From assembly GCA_963839475.1 (NCBI GenBank), contig CAWIVH010000017.1:372001-436000 (forward strand): a DNA stretch of 64,000 nt, in the 5' to 3' direction. The DNA comes from CAWIVH01 sp963839475 (GTDB lineage Bacteria > Acidobacteriota > UBA6911). The notes under the pieces are model-generated. The model did not search any database and was not told where the DNA came from. It worked only from the letters and a program-made list of their open reading frames with translations. A program made the position numbers and the translations under genes. Each line of letters begins with the position of its first letter. Within the stretch, counting starts at the first letter, position 1. This document shows, piece after piece, positions 1-8,414 of the stretch.

Positions 1-441
1 ATTCAGTTTGGACGCCCGGTTCGCCGGGATTAGTCCGAATGTAACGCCGACAACAAGTGAAAGCATGAAAGCCACAAAAATGGAATTTAGGGAGATGGGG
101 ATCTCGATTCTGCAAAGCGCTTTGGCGATGAGCGGGCCCGAGATGCCGAGCAGGATTCCGATAGCCCCGCCGGCCGTGGCCATAAATGCGGACTCCGTCA
201 GACCGTCCGAGAGAGCCTTGGGCCCGCTCATGGTTGCCACCGCTTCATCATCGAGATAAATCAGGTTGGAGCCGATTCCCTGAGTCTGCTGGAGGATGTA
301 ATCGCGGCCGATAAGCGCAATCGTCACAATAAGGATGATCGAGGCGGTGCCGATCACCATCCCCAGCATGGTCAGTCCCGCGCGCATTTTGTTGGCGCTC
401 AGGCTTGGGTAGGTAAACGAAACGGCTTCAATGAAGTTCAT
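1..441 (-). CDS. MacB/FtsX-type ABC transporter permease, partial, apparently lacking its periplasmic domain
   Basis: The gene starts at 441 (MNFIEAVSFTYPSL) and runs off the left edge, giving 147 codons. Residues 22-45 form the first membrane segment in the usual MacB permease context. After residue about 80 (GPKALSDG) the protein passes directly into LTESAFMATAGGAIGILLG, which in this family normally follows the large periplasmic domain and the second membrane segment. Two further hydrophobic segments follow, ending FGLIPANRASKLN. About 200 residues typical of the family therefore appear to be missing in frame near position 200. The gene lies 9 bp downstream of the TPR gene, in an efflux operon with a membrane fusion protein. 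Export of a drug or peptide is the family role. I see no ATPase gene here; it may lie beyond the edge. Confidence 0.75.
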   Translation of the reverse strand, partial: MNFIEAVSFTYPSLSANKMRAGLTMLGMVIGTASIILIVTIALIGRDYILQQTQGIGSNLIYLDDEAVATMSGPKALSDGLTESAFMATAGGAIGILLGISGPLIAKALCRIEIPISLNSIFVAFMLSLVVGVTFGLIPANRASKLN

Positions 442-450
442 GGCTGCCGG

Positions 451-1407
451 TTAACGTGATTGCTCAAGTCCCGTTTTGGCGCGGAGATACTCAGGGTTGA
501 ACTCCAGTGCGATCTCGAATTCCCGCCTCGCCTCCGCAGTTTTGCCCTGCGTCCGGTAGCACTGGCCAAGCCAGAAATGCACCTCCTCGACGGAAGGATC
601 CTCGTCGCGCAGTGGGCCGCTGAGTATACTACGGATTTCCAGTTCCGCTTTTGCCAGATCCTGCTTCAGCATGATCCGGGAAGCGGCCAGGATCAGCTTG
701 GCCCTGACACTCTGGGCGAGTGCCAGCGACCTGGAGGCAGCCTCGGAGGAGCGCTTAAAATCGAGCCGCTCCAAATAATAGCCCGCCAGATCCGCGTGGG
801 CCTCAGCATTATTGGAAAATTGATCCGCCGCCTGAAGGAGCTCCTTCAGAGCCAGATCCCATTTTTTTTCATTCGAGTAAAATCGGGCTTGGGCCAGGTA
901 GCCCAGGCGCCTGTCGACCGCGGCTATCGATTTTACCTGCTCCTGAGCTTTTTCTTTTCCGCCGCCGACGATGCCCGGCGCTTCAAGATAAAACTCCATC
1001 AGGTCCATGCGGGCTTCCATATTGTCGGGTGCAAACCTTACCGCCGCCTCAAATTCCCTGCCCACCCTGCGGGCAGTCGTGAAGGCAGTCAGCGCAGGCA
1101 TGTGTTGGGCTTTCCTTCCCAGCGCCCGGCCGAGCCACAAATGGAAATTTGAATTGCCCGGTTCCAGCCGCACGGCCTTCTCAAGTTCGCGAAGGGATTC
1201 GTCCCACTTGCGCAGGCGGAAATAGGTTTTCCCCAACCAAAAACGCAGCATCCGATCTTCAGGATAATTCAGGACCCCGCTGGATAACCTTTCCCGGGCC
1301 GCCAGGAAATCCGCCCGCTCGTAAAGCCGGATGGCCGTTGACAAGTCGCTATCCTCATCCCGAGGTGTTGCCGGAAAAACGAAGAACAGCATCAGGCAAA
1401 ATATCAT
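451..1407 (-). CDS. TPR-repeat protein in an efflux operon
   Basis: A 318-residue protein with an N-terminal hydrophobic stretch (MIFCLMLFFVFPA) that could be a signal peptide or anchor, followed by tetratricopeptide repeats through most of the chain (for example LRFWLGKTYFRLRKWDESL near residue 55 and VHFWLGQCYRTQGKTAEARR near 280). TPRs mediate protein contacts, so a scaffold role beside the transporter is likely, but no enzymatic function is visible. Its ATG overlaps the TGA of the membrane fusion protein reading frame (ATGA at 1404-1407), which suggests translational coupling. Unlike both neighbours, this gene looks intact. Confidence 0.8.
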   Translation of the reverse strand: MIFCLMLFFVFPATPRDEDSDLSTAIRLYERADFLAARERLSSGVLNYPEDRMLRFWLGKTYFRLRKWDESLRELEKAVRLEPGNSNFHLWLGRALGRKAQHMPALTAFTTARRVGREFEAAVRFAPDNMEARMDLMEFYLEAPGIVGGGKEKAQEQVKSIAAVDRRLGYLAQARFYSNEKKWDLALKELLQAADQFSNNAEAHADLAGYYLERLDFKRSSEAASRSLALAQSVRAKLILAASRIMLKQDLAKAELEIRSILSGPLRDEDPSVEEVHFWLGQCYRTQGKTAEARREFEIALEFNPEYLRAKTGLEQSR

Positions 1408-1839
1408 TTGCCGGTCACCCGGACCTTCATCCCTTCCGTTAACGGAGCCTCTCCTCGAATAATGGCCTTCACCTCGGGCTTGACCCCGCCCGTGATCTCC
1501 ATCAACGCTGATGTCGCCCGGCCTATTTCAACCCTGCGTCTCATCGCCAACCGATTCAAAGGAAGGATCCTCGACAACGCAGATCGGCTGGCCCGATTTC
1601 AGGATTTCGCCGGCCTGGACTGGAATTTCACGGCAAAATCCCGCAATCGGAGAACGAATCTCCCGGATCTTTTCGGCTTCGATTTTCCCACTTGTGCGGA
1701 TTGTGCCACGCAGCGATGAAAGTTCCAGCTTCGCAATCTGCAGCGTTTCAACTTCCTTCAAAGATAAAGCCCACCTCGTCATGTCAATCAGGGCAGCCAC
1801 GGCCGAAATCACCAGGACGCCAACGATGAGCTTTTTCAT
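1404..1839 (-). pseudogene. MacA/HlyD-type membrane fusion protein, internally deleted and frameshifted
   Basis: The N-terminal part (start 1839, MKKLIVGVLVISAVAALID) has a membrane anchor and the first biotinyl-lipoyl-like half (IRSPIAGFCREIPVQAGEIL), then stops at 1528 after GDETQG. In the next frame, from about 1560 to 1404, the strand encodes MRRRVEIGRATSALMEITGG and then VRGEA/EGMKV-like sequence, the typical C-terminal end of a MacA-family adaptor. The coiled-coil hairpin and beta-barrel that should lie between, roughly 200 residues, are absent. The C-terminal frame ends in a TGA overlapping the TPR start, so it is a genuine former coding frame. I read this as one gene with an internal deletion, or a misassembled one. 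Confidence 0.7.
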
Positions 1840-1996
1840 CGCTCCCGACTATATCCGATGGTCTGGGTCGGTTCAAGAAACTATCCCGGCAACAAGGTTG
1901 GGATTTTAGCTGAATCCAAAAGGGCGGAAGCATTGACGCCAGCGCAGTTACAGACCCGATTCGGACCAGACTTTACTCCGGGCACAGGGCTCGAAT

Positions 1997-2761
1997 ATGC
2001 TACGGGCCATGCAGCTCTTTGTCGCAGCTCTACAGGAAGAACTTAATCAAGCATTGGAGCTATGTCCCGGCCCTGCCCGGCTTTCTATCGGCAAGCTCCG
2101 GCTCTGGAGGAGCGTGAAGAAGGGCCGGGAGATTCTGTTGCTCAAAACCGGCGTCGGGCCTAAAAGATCCGGGGATCGTCTGCGCGAGGCACTGGAGACG
2201 CTCCAGCCGGAGAAGATTCTGGTTTTCGGGTACGCGGGAGCCCTCGACCCCTTGCTGAAGGTAGGTGACCTGGTCCTCGGCCGAAGCGCCTCTATTTTCG
2301 GCGAAGGGGCGCTAAAACTCCCGTTGGAAGAAGTGCCTTTGACAGCAACTTTTGAATTATCCGGGAGCGATCGACTTCTTGATACGGCTCGCGTCGCGGG
2401 GTTGGCCGCCAGGGCGGGAGAAATCCTGACATCCCCCTATATCATCGGTGATCCCATGCAGAAGTCGATCCTATTCCAGCGCTTTCACGCATCGGCCGTG
2501 GATATGGAAACGGCCTCCTTGGCACGGAGTGTGGGTGGAAGAGGCATTAATATTGAGGTAATCCGAACGATCAGCGATACGGCTAGCGATGAATTCCTGG
2601 CCCCCTTCTCGTTCGACCCGGGGGCCGGGTCATTCAACCGCGCTGTCCGTGTGATCTCGGCCGGCAACTGGATTGACCGCTTCGAGGATTGGCGGAAGCG
2701 AGCCGCCGAAGCACGCAGGACGTTGCGGCTTTTTTTGGAAGCCTATCTGGAAAAGCCCTGA
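1997..2761 (+). CDS. Nucleoside phosphorylase-superfamily protein (PNP/UDP/MTAN fold)
   Basis: The 254-residue protein has the family hallmarks: an N-terminal VAALQEELNQAL strand-helix, VFGYAGALDPLLKVGDLVLG in the middle (the G-x-A-G loop and GDLV) and SAVDMETASLA near residue 170, matching the VxMEtA motif that binds the ribose in MTA/SAH nucleosidases and phosphorylases. Members cleave the glycosidic bond of nucleosides or related compounds. The substrate cannot be assigned from sequence; the VDMETA variant is also seen in hopanoid- and futalosine-related members. A second ATG at 2009 is an alternative start and neither has a strong ribosome site. It appears to be a single-gene unit. Confidence 0.7.
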   Translation: MLRAMQLFVAALQEELNQALELCPGPARLSIGKLRLWRSVKKGREILLLKTGVGPKRSGDRLREALETLQPEKILVFGYAGALDPLLKVGDLVLGRSASIFGEGALKLPLEEVPLTATFELSGSDRLLDTARVAGLAARAGEILTSPYIIGDPMQKSILFQRFHASAVDMETASLARSVGGRGINIEVIRTISDTASDEFLAPFSFDPGAGSFNRAVRVISAGNWIDRFEDWRKRAAEARRTLRLFLEAYLEKP

Positions 2762-3169
2762 AAAATGGACACGGGCCTCGGATTATTGTCCATGCAGGCA
2801 TGGTTGAATGGACTCGGATGAATGGGGACTACTGGGATACCTGCAGGAGGCTCCGGCGGGACGGTACCGTATGGACGGCGATAATGGTATATTGACCGTT
2901 GTTGGTGGCATGGCCCCTGAATGGCCTGGGAAGATCACGGCAGCGGAGAGTTCAGGGACGTGCCGCCGCCGGGAAATTCGTGGATAAGATACTGCCTATT
3001 TTTCCTGCAGGTTGGAGGACGCAGCGATCGACACGAGGGGACAGAACAACGATGCTGCGCTCCTGACGGCAGTTGGACCCTTCCTGGACGGAGATAACGC
3101 CACGGTGAGATTCCACGTCGCTCGGGTTTTCCGGCTTATCGAGTAACAGTAAAAAGGAGGCTGGTAGCC
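2762..3169. other. Intergenic region, no gene seen
   Basis: This stretch of about 400 bp lies between the phosphorylase-family gene and the lipoprotein. Open frames here lack homology-like features or ribosome sites. The only clear signal is the strong Shine-Dalgarno sequence AAAAAGGAGG at 3151-3160, which fixes the lipoprotein start at 3170. The lipoprotein promoter is presumably inside this region, but I could not pick a convincing one. Confidence 0.5.
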
Positions 3170-3931
3170 ATGAGATATCCATCAGGAATGCTGAGCCTGA
3201 CCGTTATTTGCGCAGCTCTGATTTGCCTGGCACTATCCGGGTGTGGAACCAAACCGGATCAATCGTCCGCCACCCAGGATCAGCAGCAACCGGGAGGGAC
3301 ACAGCCCGGAGCGGCGAAAACACCCGCGGGGGAATCCACAGCGGCTCCAGCAACGGCGCCCCCCCCTGCTGCGGTTACCAAGCCCGTCCCGCCTCCGCCA
3401 CCCCCACCGCGCAAGGCGACACTCGCTGCCGGAACGCCGATCTTAGTCGTGACTTCATCGACACTCTCCACAAAAACCAATAAAACTGGAGAAGCTTTTC
3501 AGGCCTCGCTGGCCCAGGACCTTGTTGATGGAGACTGGATCATCGCCAGGAAGGGCACTGCCGTTACCGGGGTGGTCTCCGAATCCGATCCCGGCGGAAA
3601 AGTCAAAGGGGTCGCTTCCATCACGCTTCAGCTCAAGCGAATGACACTGGCGGACGGCCAGGAATTATCAATTGCGACCAGCTCTTTCAGCGCAGACGCG
3701 AAGTCATCTAAGAAAAAAGATACAGCGAAGGTCGGAATTGGAGCTGGTGTCGGCGCAGCGATTGGCGCCATCGCCGGTGGAGGAAAGGGTGCGGCAATTG
3801 GAGCTGGTGTCGGCGGCGCTGCAGGAACCGGTGTCGTGCTGGCAACCCACGGCGACCCGGCCACCATTCCGGGCGAGACGCGCCTGACATTTAAGCTGGC
3901 TGCTCCGATGGAAGTGACCGAGAAGAAATAG
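3170..3931 (+). CDS. Lipoprotein with proline-rich linker and glycine-zipper segment
   Basis: The 253-residue protein has a lipoprotein signal peptide ending in LALSGC, so Cys25 would be lipidated. An Ala/Pro/Gln-rich low-complexity linker covers residues about 30-80 and includes runs of seven and eight prolines. A folded region follows at about 83-180. Residues 185-225 are a glycine zipper (GIGAGVGAAIGAIAGGGKG, then a second GAGVG block), typical of membrane-inserting segments of Gram-negative envelope proteins. It probably sits in the envelope; no enzymatic role is visible. The start is supported by an AAGGAGG ribosome site. Confidence 0.75.
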   Translation: MRYPSGMLSLTVICAALICLALSGCGTKPDQSSATQDQQQPGGTQPGAAKTPAGESTAAPATAPPPAAVTKPVPPPPPPPRKATLAAGTPILVVTSSTLSTKTNKTGEAFQASLAQDLVDGDWIIARKGTAVTGVVSESDPGGKVKGVASITLQLKRMTLADGQELSIATSSFSADAKSSKKKDTAKVGIGAGVGAAIGAIAGGGKGAAIGAGVGGAAGTGVVLATHGDPATIPGETRLTFKLAAPMEVTEKK

Positions 3932-4056
3932 CCCTGTCGTGGCAGGAATGGTGAAGTCCAAGAGAATGCATGGAATAGAATTGTCCCATGTGTGCAACCC
4001 TTAAGGGCCGCAGCCTCGTGCCGTCACTCGGCTGCTGTTTCAGGGCATTTCTGGTT

Positions 4057-6168
4057 TCATCCTTTGGCTTCAAGCGGGACAAAACGCACGGGCGTGGTAG
4101 CCCGGCGGTGTTCATGACTTTCCTGCAGCCGCCGGTACAAACGCTCCTGCGCCCGGCACGGCTCCAATCGCCCCGCTGGCACGCGCTCATAGGTTCCGTC
4201 TGATTTTAGAGCACGTGCTCTCTGGTTGTCGGAAAATTGGTCGCCCAGGGCCTCCACAACTCTTTGGCGGGCGGATTCTTCGAGAACCGGAAACATAAGC
4301 TCGACTCGGCGATCCAGGTTCCTGGGCATCCAGTCGGCGCTGGAAAGGAAGATCTCGTCGCTGCCGCCGTTGCGCACATGAATCACGCGGCTGTGCTCGA
4401 GGTAACGGTCCACGATGGAGATTACGCGGATGTTTTCACTCAAGCCCGAAATCCCGGGCCGCAGGCAACAGATACCCCTAATGTTGAGGCGAACCGGAAC
4501 CCCTGCCGCGCTGGCACTGTAGAGTTCGCTGATAATTTTCGGATCCACGAGGGAGTTCATTTTCGCTGTGATCCCGGATATCTGCCCAGATCGCGCCCAG
4601 TCCGCCTCGCGTCGGATCAGTGAAATGACTTTTTCCCGCAGCGCAAGCGGCGACATGACCAGGCGATTGAACTGTTTCGGCTCCGAATACCCGGTGATGG
4701 TGTTAAAAAAACCGGAGGCATCGGCACCGACATCATCGGCAGCCGTAAAAAGTCCAAAATCGGTATAAAGGCGTGCGGTTTTCTCGTTGTAATTTCCTGT
4801 GCCGAGATGAACGTAGCGGCGGATGCCGTCCGACTCGCGACGCACTACCAGGGCGATTTTAGCGTGAACCTTGAGGCCCACCAGGCCATAAAGAACGTGC
4901 GCCCCGGCATCTTCAAGATCTTTGGCCCAATGGATGTTCCTCTCTTCGTCGAAACGGGCCGTCAGCTCGAGCAGCACCGTCACCTGTTTGCCGCCGTCGG
5001 CCGCCCGCATGAGCGCCTGCACCAACGGAGAGGAAGTTCCGCTGGTCCTGTAGAGCACCTGCTTGATGGCCAGGACATCAGGATCCTCCGCCGCGGTCTG
5101 GATGAAATTCACTACGGGGTCGAAAGAATCGTAGGGATGGTGGAGCAGGATGTCTTTTTCGCGGATGAGCCGGAATATGTCACGTTCCTGCTCAAAGACG
5201 GCGGGTAAGAGCGGTGGCTGGGGCTTGTAGCGCAACCGGTCGAAGCCGGGCATATCGGCGAGCTGGAAAAGCGGCCGAGGTTCCAGCGGACCGCGCACAG
5301 GCACCGCCATCATTTCATCCGCTTCCAGCCCAGACCTGATCTGTTCCCTCAGCCCCGGCGTCATCCTCTCGTCATATTCAAATCGTACCGGTTGGCCGCG
5401 CCGCCTTTTTTTCAAACCCGATTCGACCATCCGGAGAAAGTCGTCCTGGCCTTCGTCATCCAATTCCATTTCCGAATCTCGTGTCAGCCGGAATCCGGCC
5501 GACTCGAGGATGCGATATCCCGGGAAAAGCCGCGGGAGCCCGCGCTGAATAGCTTCGATAAGCCAACATACATCAACCGAACCGCCATCCGGCAGCCGGC
5601 ACAGTCCGGGCAGGCGCGTGGGCACCTGGACAATAGCCAGCCGGGGTTCGCTGCCCGGCTCCTTTTCCGACACCACAAGCACCGCCAGGTTAATCGACAA
5701 AGTCTGCAGGCGTGGAAAAGGATTGGTGACATCGATCGCGACCGGGGTCAGGACGGGATATATTTCACGGTCGAAATAATCATCGAGGTATTTTTCCTGG
5801 GCCGGATTAAGCTCACCGATATTCAGAATCCGGATCTTTTCCTTGGCCAGCGCCGGAAGCAGCTTTTCTTCATAAAGCCCGCGGCTCGATCCGGACAGTT
5901 CACGCACGCGCACCAGGATTCGTTCCAACTGGTCGCGGGGAGTCAAACCTGCAGCGTCGGGCCGGTAGTCCTCTTCTTCGATGCGGCGGATCAGCGATGC
6001 CACTCTCACCATGAAGAATTCATCGAGATTGGAGTAAAAAATGCAGAAAAACCGTAGCCGCTCGAGCAGCGGATTTTTGGCCTCCAGCGCCTCTTCCAGA
6101 ACCCGGCCGTTAAATTCAAGCCAACTCAGTTCACGATTGAGAAAGTGGTGGGGTGCTTTCGGGCTCAT
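4057..6168 (-). CDS. ppk1: Polyphosphate kinase 1
   Basis: This enzyme reversibly transfers the gamma phosphate of ATP to polyphosphate. The 703 residues match the family length and all four domains are present: NRELSWLEFNGRVLEEA at residue 11, the head domain, and two phospholipase D-like catalytic domains. The histidines expected at the active site are His435 (KVHAK) and His592 (LEHSR), the same numbers as in the Escherichia coli enzyme. Its ATG overlaps the stop of the upstream ppx-like gene (ATGA at 6165-6168), so the two are co-transcribed and probably translationally coupled. Confidence 0.97.
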   Translation of the reverse strand: MSPKAPHHFLNRELSWLEFNGRVLEEALEAKNPLLERLRFFCIFYSNLDEFFMVRVASLIRRIEEEDYRPDAAGLTPRDQLERILVRVRELSGSSRGLYEEKLLPALAKEKIRILNIGELNPAQEKYLDDYFDREIYPVLTPVAIDVTNPFPRLQTLSINLAVLVVSEKEPGSEPRLAIVQVPTRLPGLCRLPDGGSVDVCWLIEAIQRGLPRLFPGYRILESAGFRLTRDSEMELDDEGQDDFLRMVESGLKKRRRGQPVRFEYDERMTPGLREQIRSGLEADEMMAVPVRGPLEPRPLFQLADMPGFDRLRYKPQPPLLPAVFEQERDIFRLIREKDILLHHPYDSFDPVVNFIQTAAEDPDVLAIKQVLYRTSGTSSPLVQALMRAADGGKQVTVLLELTARFDEERNIHWAKDLEDAGAHVLYGLVGLKVHAKIALVVRRESDGIRRYVHLGTGNYNEKTARLYTDFGLFTAADDVGADASGFFNTITGYSEPKQFNRLVMSPLALREKVISLIRREADWARSGQISGITAKMNSLVDPKIISELYSASAAGVPVRLNIRGICCLRPGISGLSENIRVISIVDRYLEHSRVIHVRNGGSDEIFLSSADWMPRNLDRRVELMFPVLEESARQRVVEALGDQFSDNQRARALKSDGTYERVPAGRLEPCRAQERLYRRLQESHEHRRATTPVRFVPLEAKG

Positions 6169-7715
6169 ACCGTTTTAGCCGCTTCCCGTAAGATGAGCTG
6201 TTTTCCAAAAACTTCCTTGAAAAGATCGCTGCGCTCGGAAAGCGCCGCCCGCTCCATGGTCAGATCCGACACATTTTGTACGAACAGCACGAGGTTGTCC
6301 GCCTCCCGGGTAACCCGCAGGTCCGCAATCTTCTGCAAATGTTCTTTGTCGAGCGAGTTGGCCACGCGCAGAATTGCCGCCAGTTTCGACACGATCATCC
6401 GTTCGTCGCGGTCCAGGGAGACAAATCCGGTGTGGCTGCGCTGCGGCAACGACCGGCGATGGTAGCGGGCGATATTGCCTATGATGTCGAGCTCCCGCTG
6501 ACGGAGGCCGAACAGCCCCGACGCCGTAATCAGGTACTGCGAGTGTTTGTGGTGCCCGCGGCCGCTGACAAAAGAACCGATATCATGCAAAAGCGCGGCA
6601 ACCTGGAGATACAGCCGGTGGGTATCGTTCATCCGCTGTTCAGTTTTCAGGTCGTCGAATATTAGCTCGGCGATGCGCAGAACCCGCTCGGCGTGGCCCT
6701 CGTCGAATTTGTACTTTCGCCCCAGACTTCGGGCGGCCGAGAGGGTTTGATGGGTCAGTTGCTTGATGCGCTTGCCCGGTTCGGCCGGTTGAAGGTCGAG
6801 CAGGATTCCCGCCCGTATGCTCGCTTCGCTGACGATGATGCTGCGGGCCTGGGTTTCACGGAGAAGCATCAGGTAGGTCAGCAAAGCCGGGGCTAGGGTT
6901 TCGGCATCGAGATAGGATAATGTGAACTTCTGCACGAGGGCATCCACACTCATTTTGGCCAGCGGCTCCGCAAATTCCTGAAATGCCTCCCTGGTAATGA
7001 TCGCAGGGCTGATTTCCTGGCCGCTCCCCATGATTCTGGCAGCCAACCGCATATCGCCGCCGAGGGCTACGAAACTCTCCGCCTCCTTGATTTCGATGGA
7101 GCGCTTGACGCTGGCGAGCAGGTTGGTTATCTGCCGCTTCAAAAGCCGGGACTGTTGATCGCGCCCCGACGCGCCGCGCTGGGATTCCGCCCGCAACCTA
7201 ATGGAGCCCAGGGGAAATGTCCCCGACTGCAGGGGTTCGCCGCCGCCTAAAAGCGTAAGATCCGAGCTCCCTCCCCCGACTTCCGCGACGAGTGCTTTCC
7301 CTTTCAGGACCTCGGGCAGCCCCTTCAGTGATTCCGCGACCGCGGCAAGGGTCAGGCGGTTTTCTTCCGAGCCGTCGATGACCTCGACGTCAAGTCCGGT
7401 GCTCATCAGGACCCGGTCGAGAAAGGTTTCGCTGTTGGTGGATTCCCGCACCGCGCTTGTGGCGACGGCACGATATCGGACGACCCCGTACGTATCCATC
7501 ACATGTTTGAAATCGCGCAGGGTTTCGCAGGCGGCACGCACCGCTTCTTCCCCAAGATACCCGTCGCTGAACGCATCCCGCCCGAGCATAACGCCCTTTT
7601 TAAGCGAATCCACGATCCGCAAAGTCCCGTCGGGCCGGACCTCCGCGATGTCCATGCGAATCCCGCTGGAGCCGATATCGATAGCCGCCATCAAAACATT
7701 GGGAGATGCTTTCAT
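6165..7715 (-). CDS. ppx: Ppx/GppA phosphatase with C-terminal HD domain
   Basis: Residues 1-300 carry the exopolyphosphatase/pppGpp phosphatase fold: the phosphate-1 loop AAIDIGSSGIRMDIAEV near the N-terminus, an ATSAVRES motif, and AEVGGGSSDLTLL as phosphate-2 loop. Residues about 330-516 form an HD domain (AALLHDIG, then RGHHKHSQY), as in E. coli Ppx and GppA. The product should hydrolyse polyphosphate or pppGpp; which one cannot be told here, but the 4-bp overlap with ppk1 favours polyphosphate. The operon reads ppx then ppk1, the reverse of the E. coli order. It is divergent from the sixA-like gene. Confidence 0.93.
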   Translation of the reverse strand: MKASPNVLMAAIDIGSSGIRMDIAEVRPDGTLRIVDSLKKGVMLGRDAFSDGYLGEEAVRAACETLRDFKHVMDTYGVVRYRAVATSAVRESTNSETFLDRVLMSTGLDVEVIDGSEENRLTLAAVAESLKGLPEVLKGKALVAEVGGGSSDLTLLGGGEPLQSGTFPLGSIRLRAESQRGASGRDQQSRLLKRQITNLLASVKRSIEIKEAESFVALGGDMRLAARIMGSGQEISPAIITREAFQEFAEPLAKMSVDALVQKFTLSYLDAETLAPALLTYLMLLRETQARSIIVSEASIRAGILLDLQPAEPGKRIKQLTHQTLSAARSLGRKYKFDEGHAERVLRIAELIFDDLKTEQRMNDTHRLYLQVAALLHDIGSFVSGRGHHKHSQYLITASGLFGLRQRELDIIGNIARYHRRSLPQRSHTGFVSLDRDERMIVSKLAAILRVANSLDKEHLQKIADLRVTREADNLVLFVQNVSDLTMERAALSERSDLFKEVFGKQLILREAAKTV

Positions 7716-7854
7716 TATCTCTAAACCGGAGTCATTGATTAAAGATCATGAGGATGTTACAAGGGAATAGAAGGACAGGCTACCTTTTTCTAGGGCAAAT
7801 GGAGAAATTGGCGCAGGCGTTGTTTCGCCGTTTTCCCCAAAGGAGCAAGGGATC

Positions 7855-8352
7855 ATGGATCTATACATAGTCCGGCATGGAATAGCCTTGGACGCGGCTA
7901 CGGCAGGAATATCGGATTTCGATCGGCCCCTGACCGACGAAGGTATCGAAAAGCTAAAAGGAATCGGCAAAGGCCTCCGCCTCCTTGAAGTCAGGCCCGA
8001 AGTCATCCTGACAAGCCCACTGGTCCGGGCGCGCCAAACCGCCGAGCGCTTGCAGGAAGCGCTGCAGTGCGGGGCGCGAATTGAGGAAACCCCCTCGCTG
8101 AGTCCGGCGTCCAAACGGGCTGAACTTTACCGGGAGTTGCAGGATCGCAGCAAATTGGCAGGCATCCTGCTGGTCGGGCACCAGCCATCCCTTGGAGAAA
8201 TAGCCGGGGAAATCGCATGGGGAAATGCTGATTCCGGACTGGATTTGAAAAAGGGCGGAGCCTGCAAGCTCGAAATATCCGAACTCCGCCCCCTACCTTC
8301 GGGCCGGCTGCTCTGGCTGCTCACGCCGGCCATTCTGCGAAAATTGAGATAG
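7855..8352 (+). CDS. sixA: SixA-like phosphohistidine phosphatase (histidine phosphatase superfamily)
   Basis: This 165-residue single-domain protein has the histidine phosphatase signature LYIVRHGIA (catalytic His8 in the RHG motif), the basic pocket sequence TSPLVRARQTAE and the second catalytic histidine in LLVGHQPSLGEIA. Length and motif layout fit SixA, which removes phosphate from phosphohistidine proteins, for example HPt domains or PTS components. It is transcribed divergently from ppx-ppk1. A SixA-like gene beside polyphosphate genes is a pattern I recall from other bacteria and may reflect a phosphate-signalling role. An AAAGGAGCAAGG ribosome site precedes ATG 7855. Confidence 0.88.
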   Translation: MDLYIVRHGIALDAATAGISDFDRPLTDEGIEKLKGIGKGLRLLEVRPEVILTSPLVRARQTAERLQEALQCGARIEETPSLSPASKRAELYRELQDRSKLAGILLVGHQPSLGEIAGEIAWGNADSGLDLKKGGACKLEISELRPLPSGRLLWLLTPAILRKLR

Positions 8353-8414
8353 ATCTTCTCTTCAGGATTTCTACTTCGGCGAACCACAAGGACCGCCAAG
8401 AGTGGCGCGCTCAA

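Noticed and set aside
451..1152. Plus-strand open frames opposite the TPR gene
   Set aside because: They are shadows of the minus-strand TPR gene and lack ribosome sites or recognisable domains.
1528..1530. TGA in the adaptor gene as a possible selenocysteine codon
   Set aside because: Reading through it gives no homologous sequence; the true continuation is in another frame and no SECIS-like hairpin follows.
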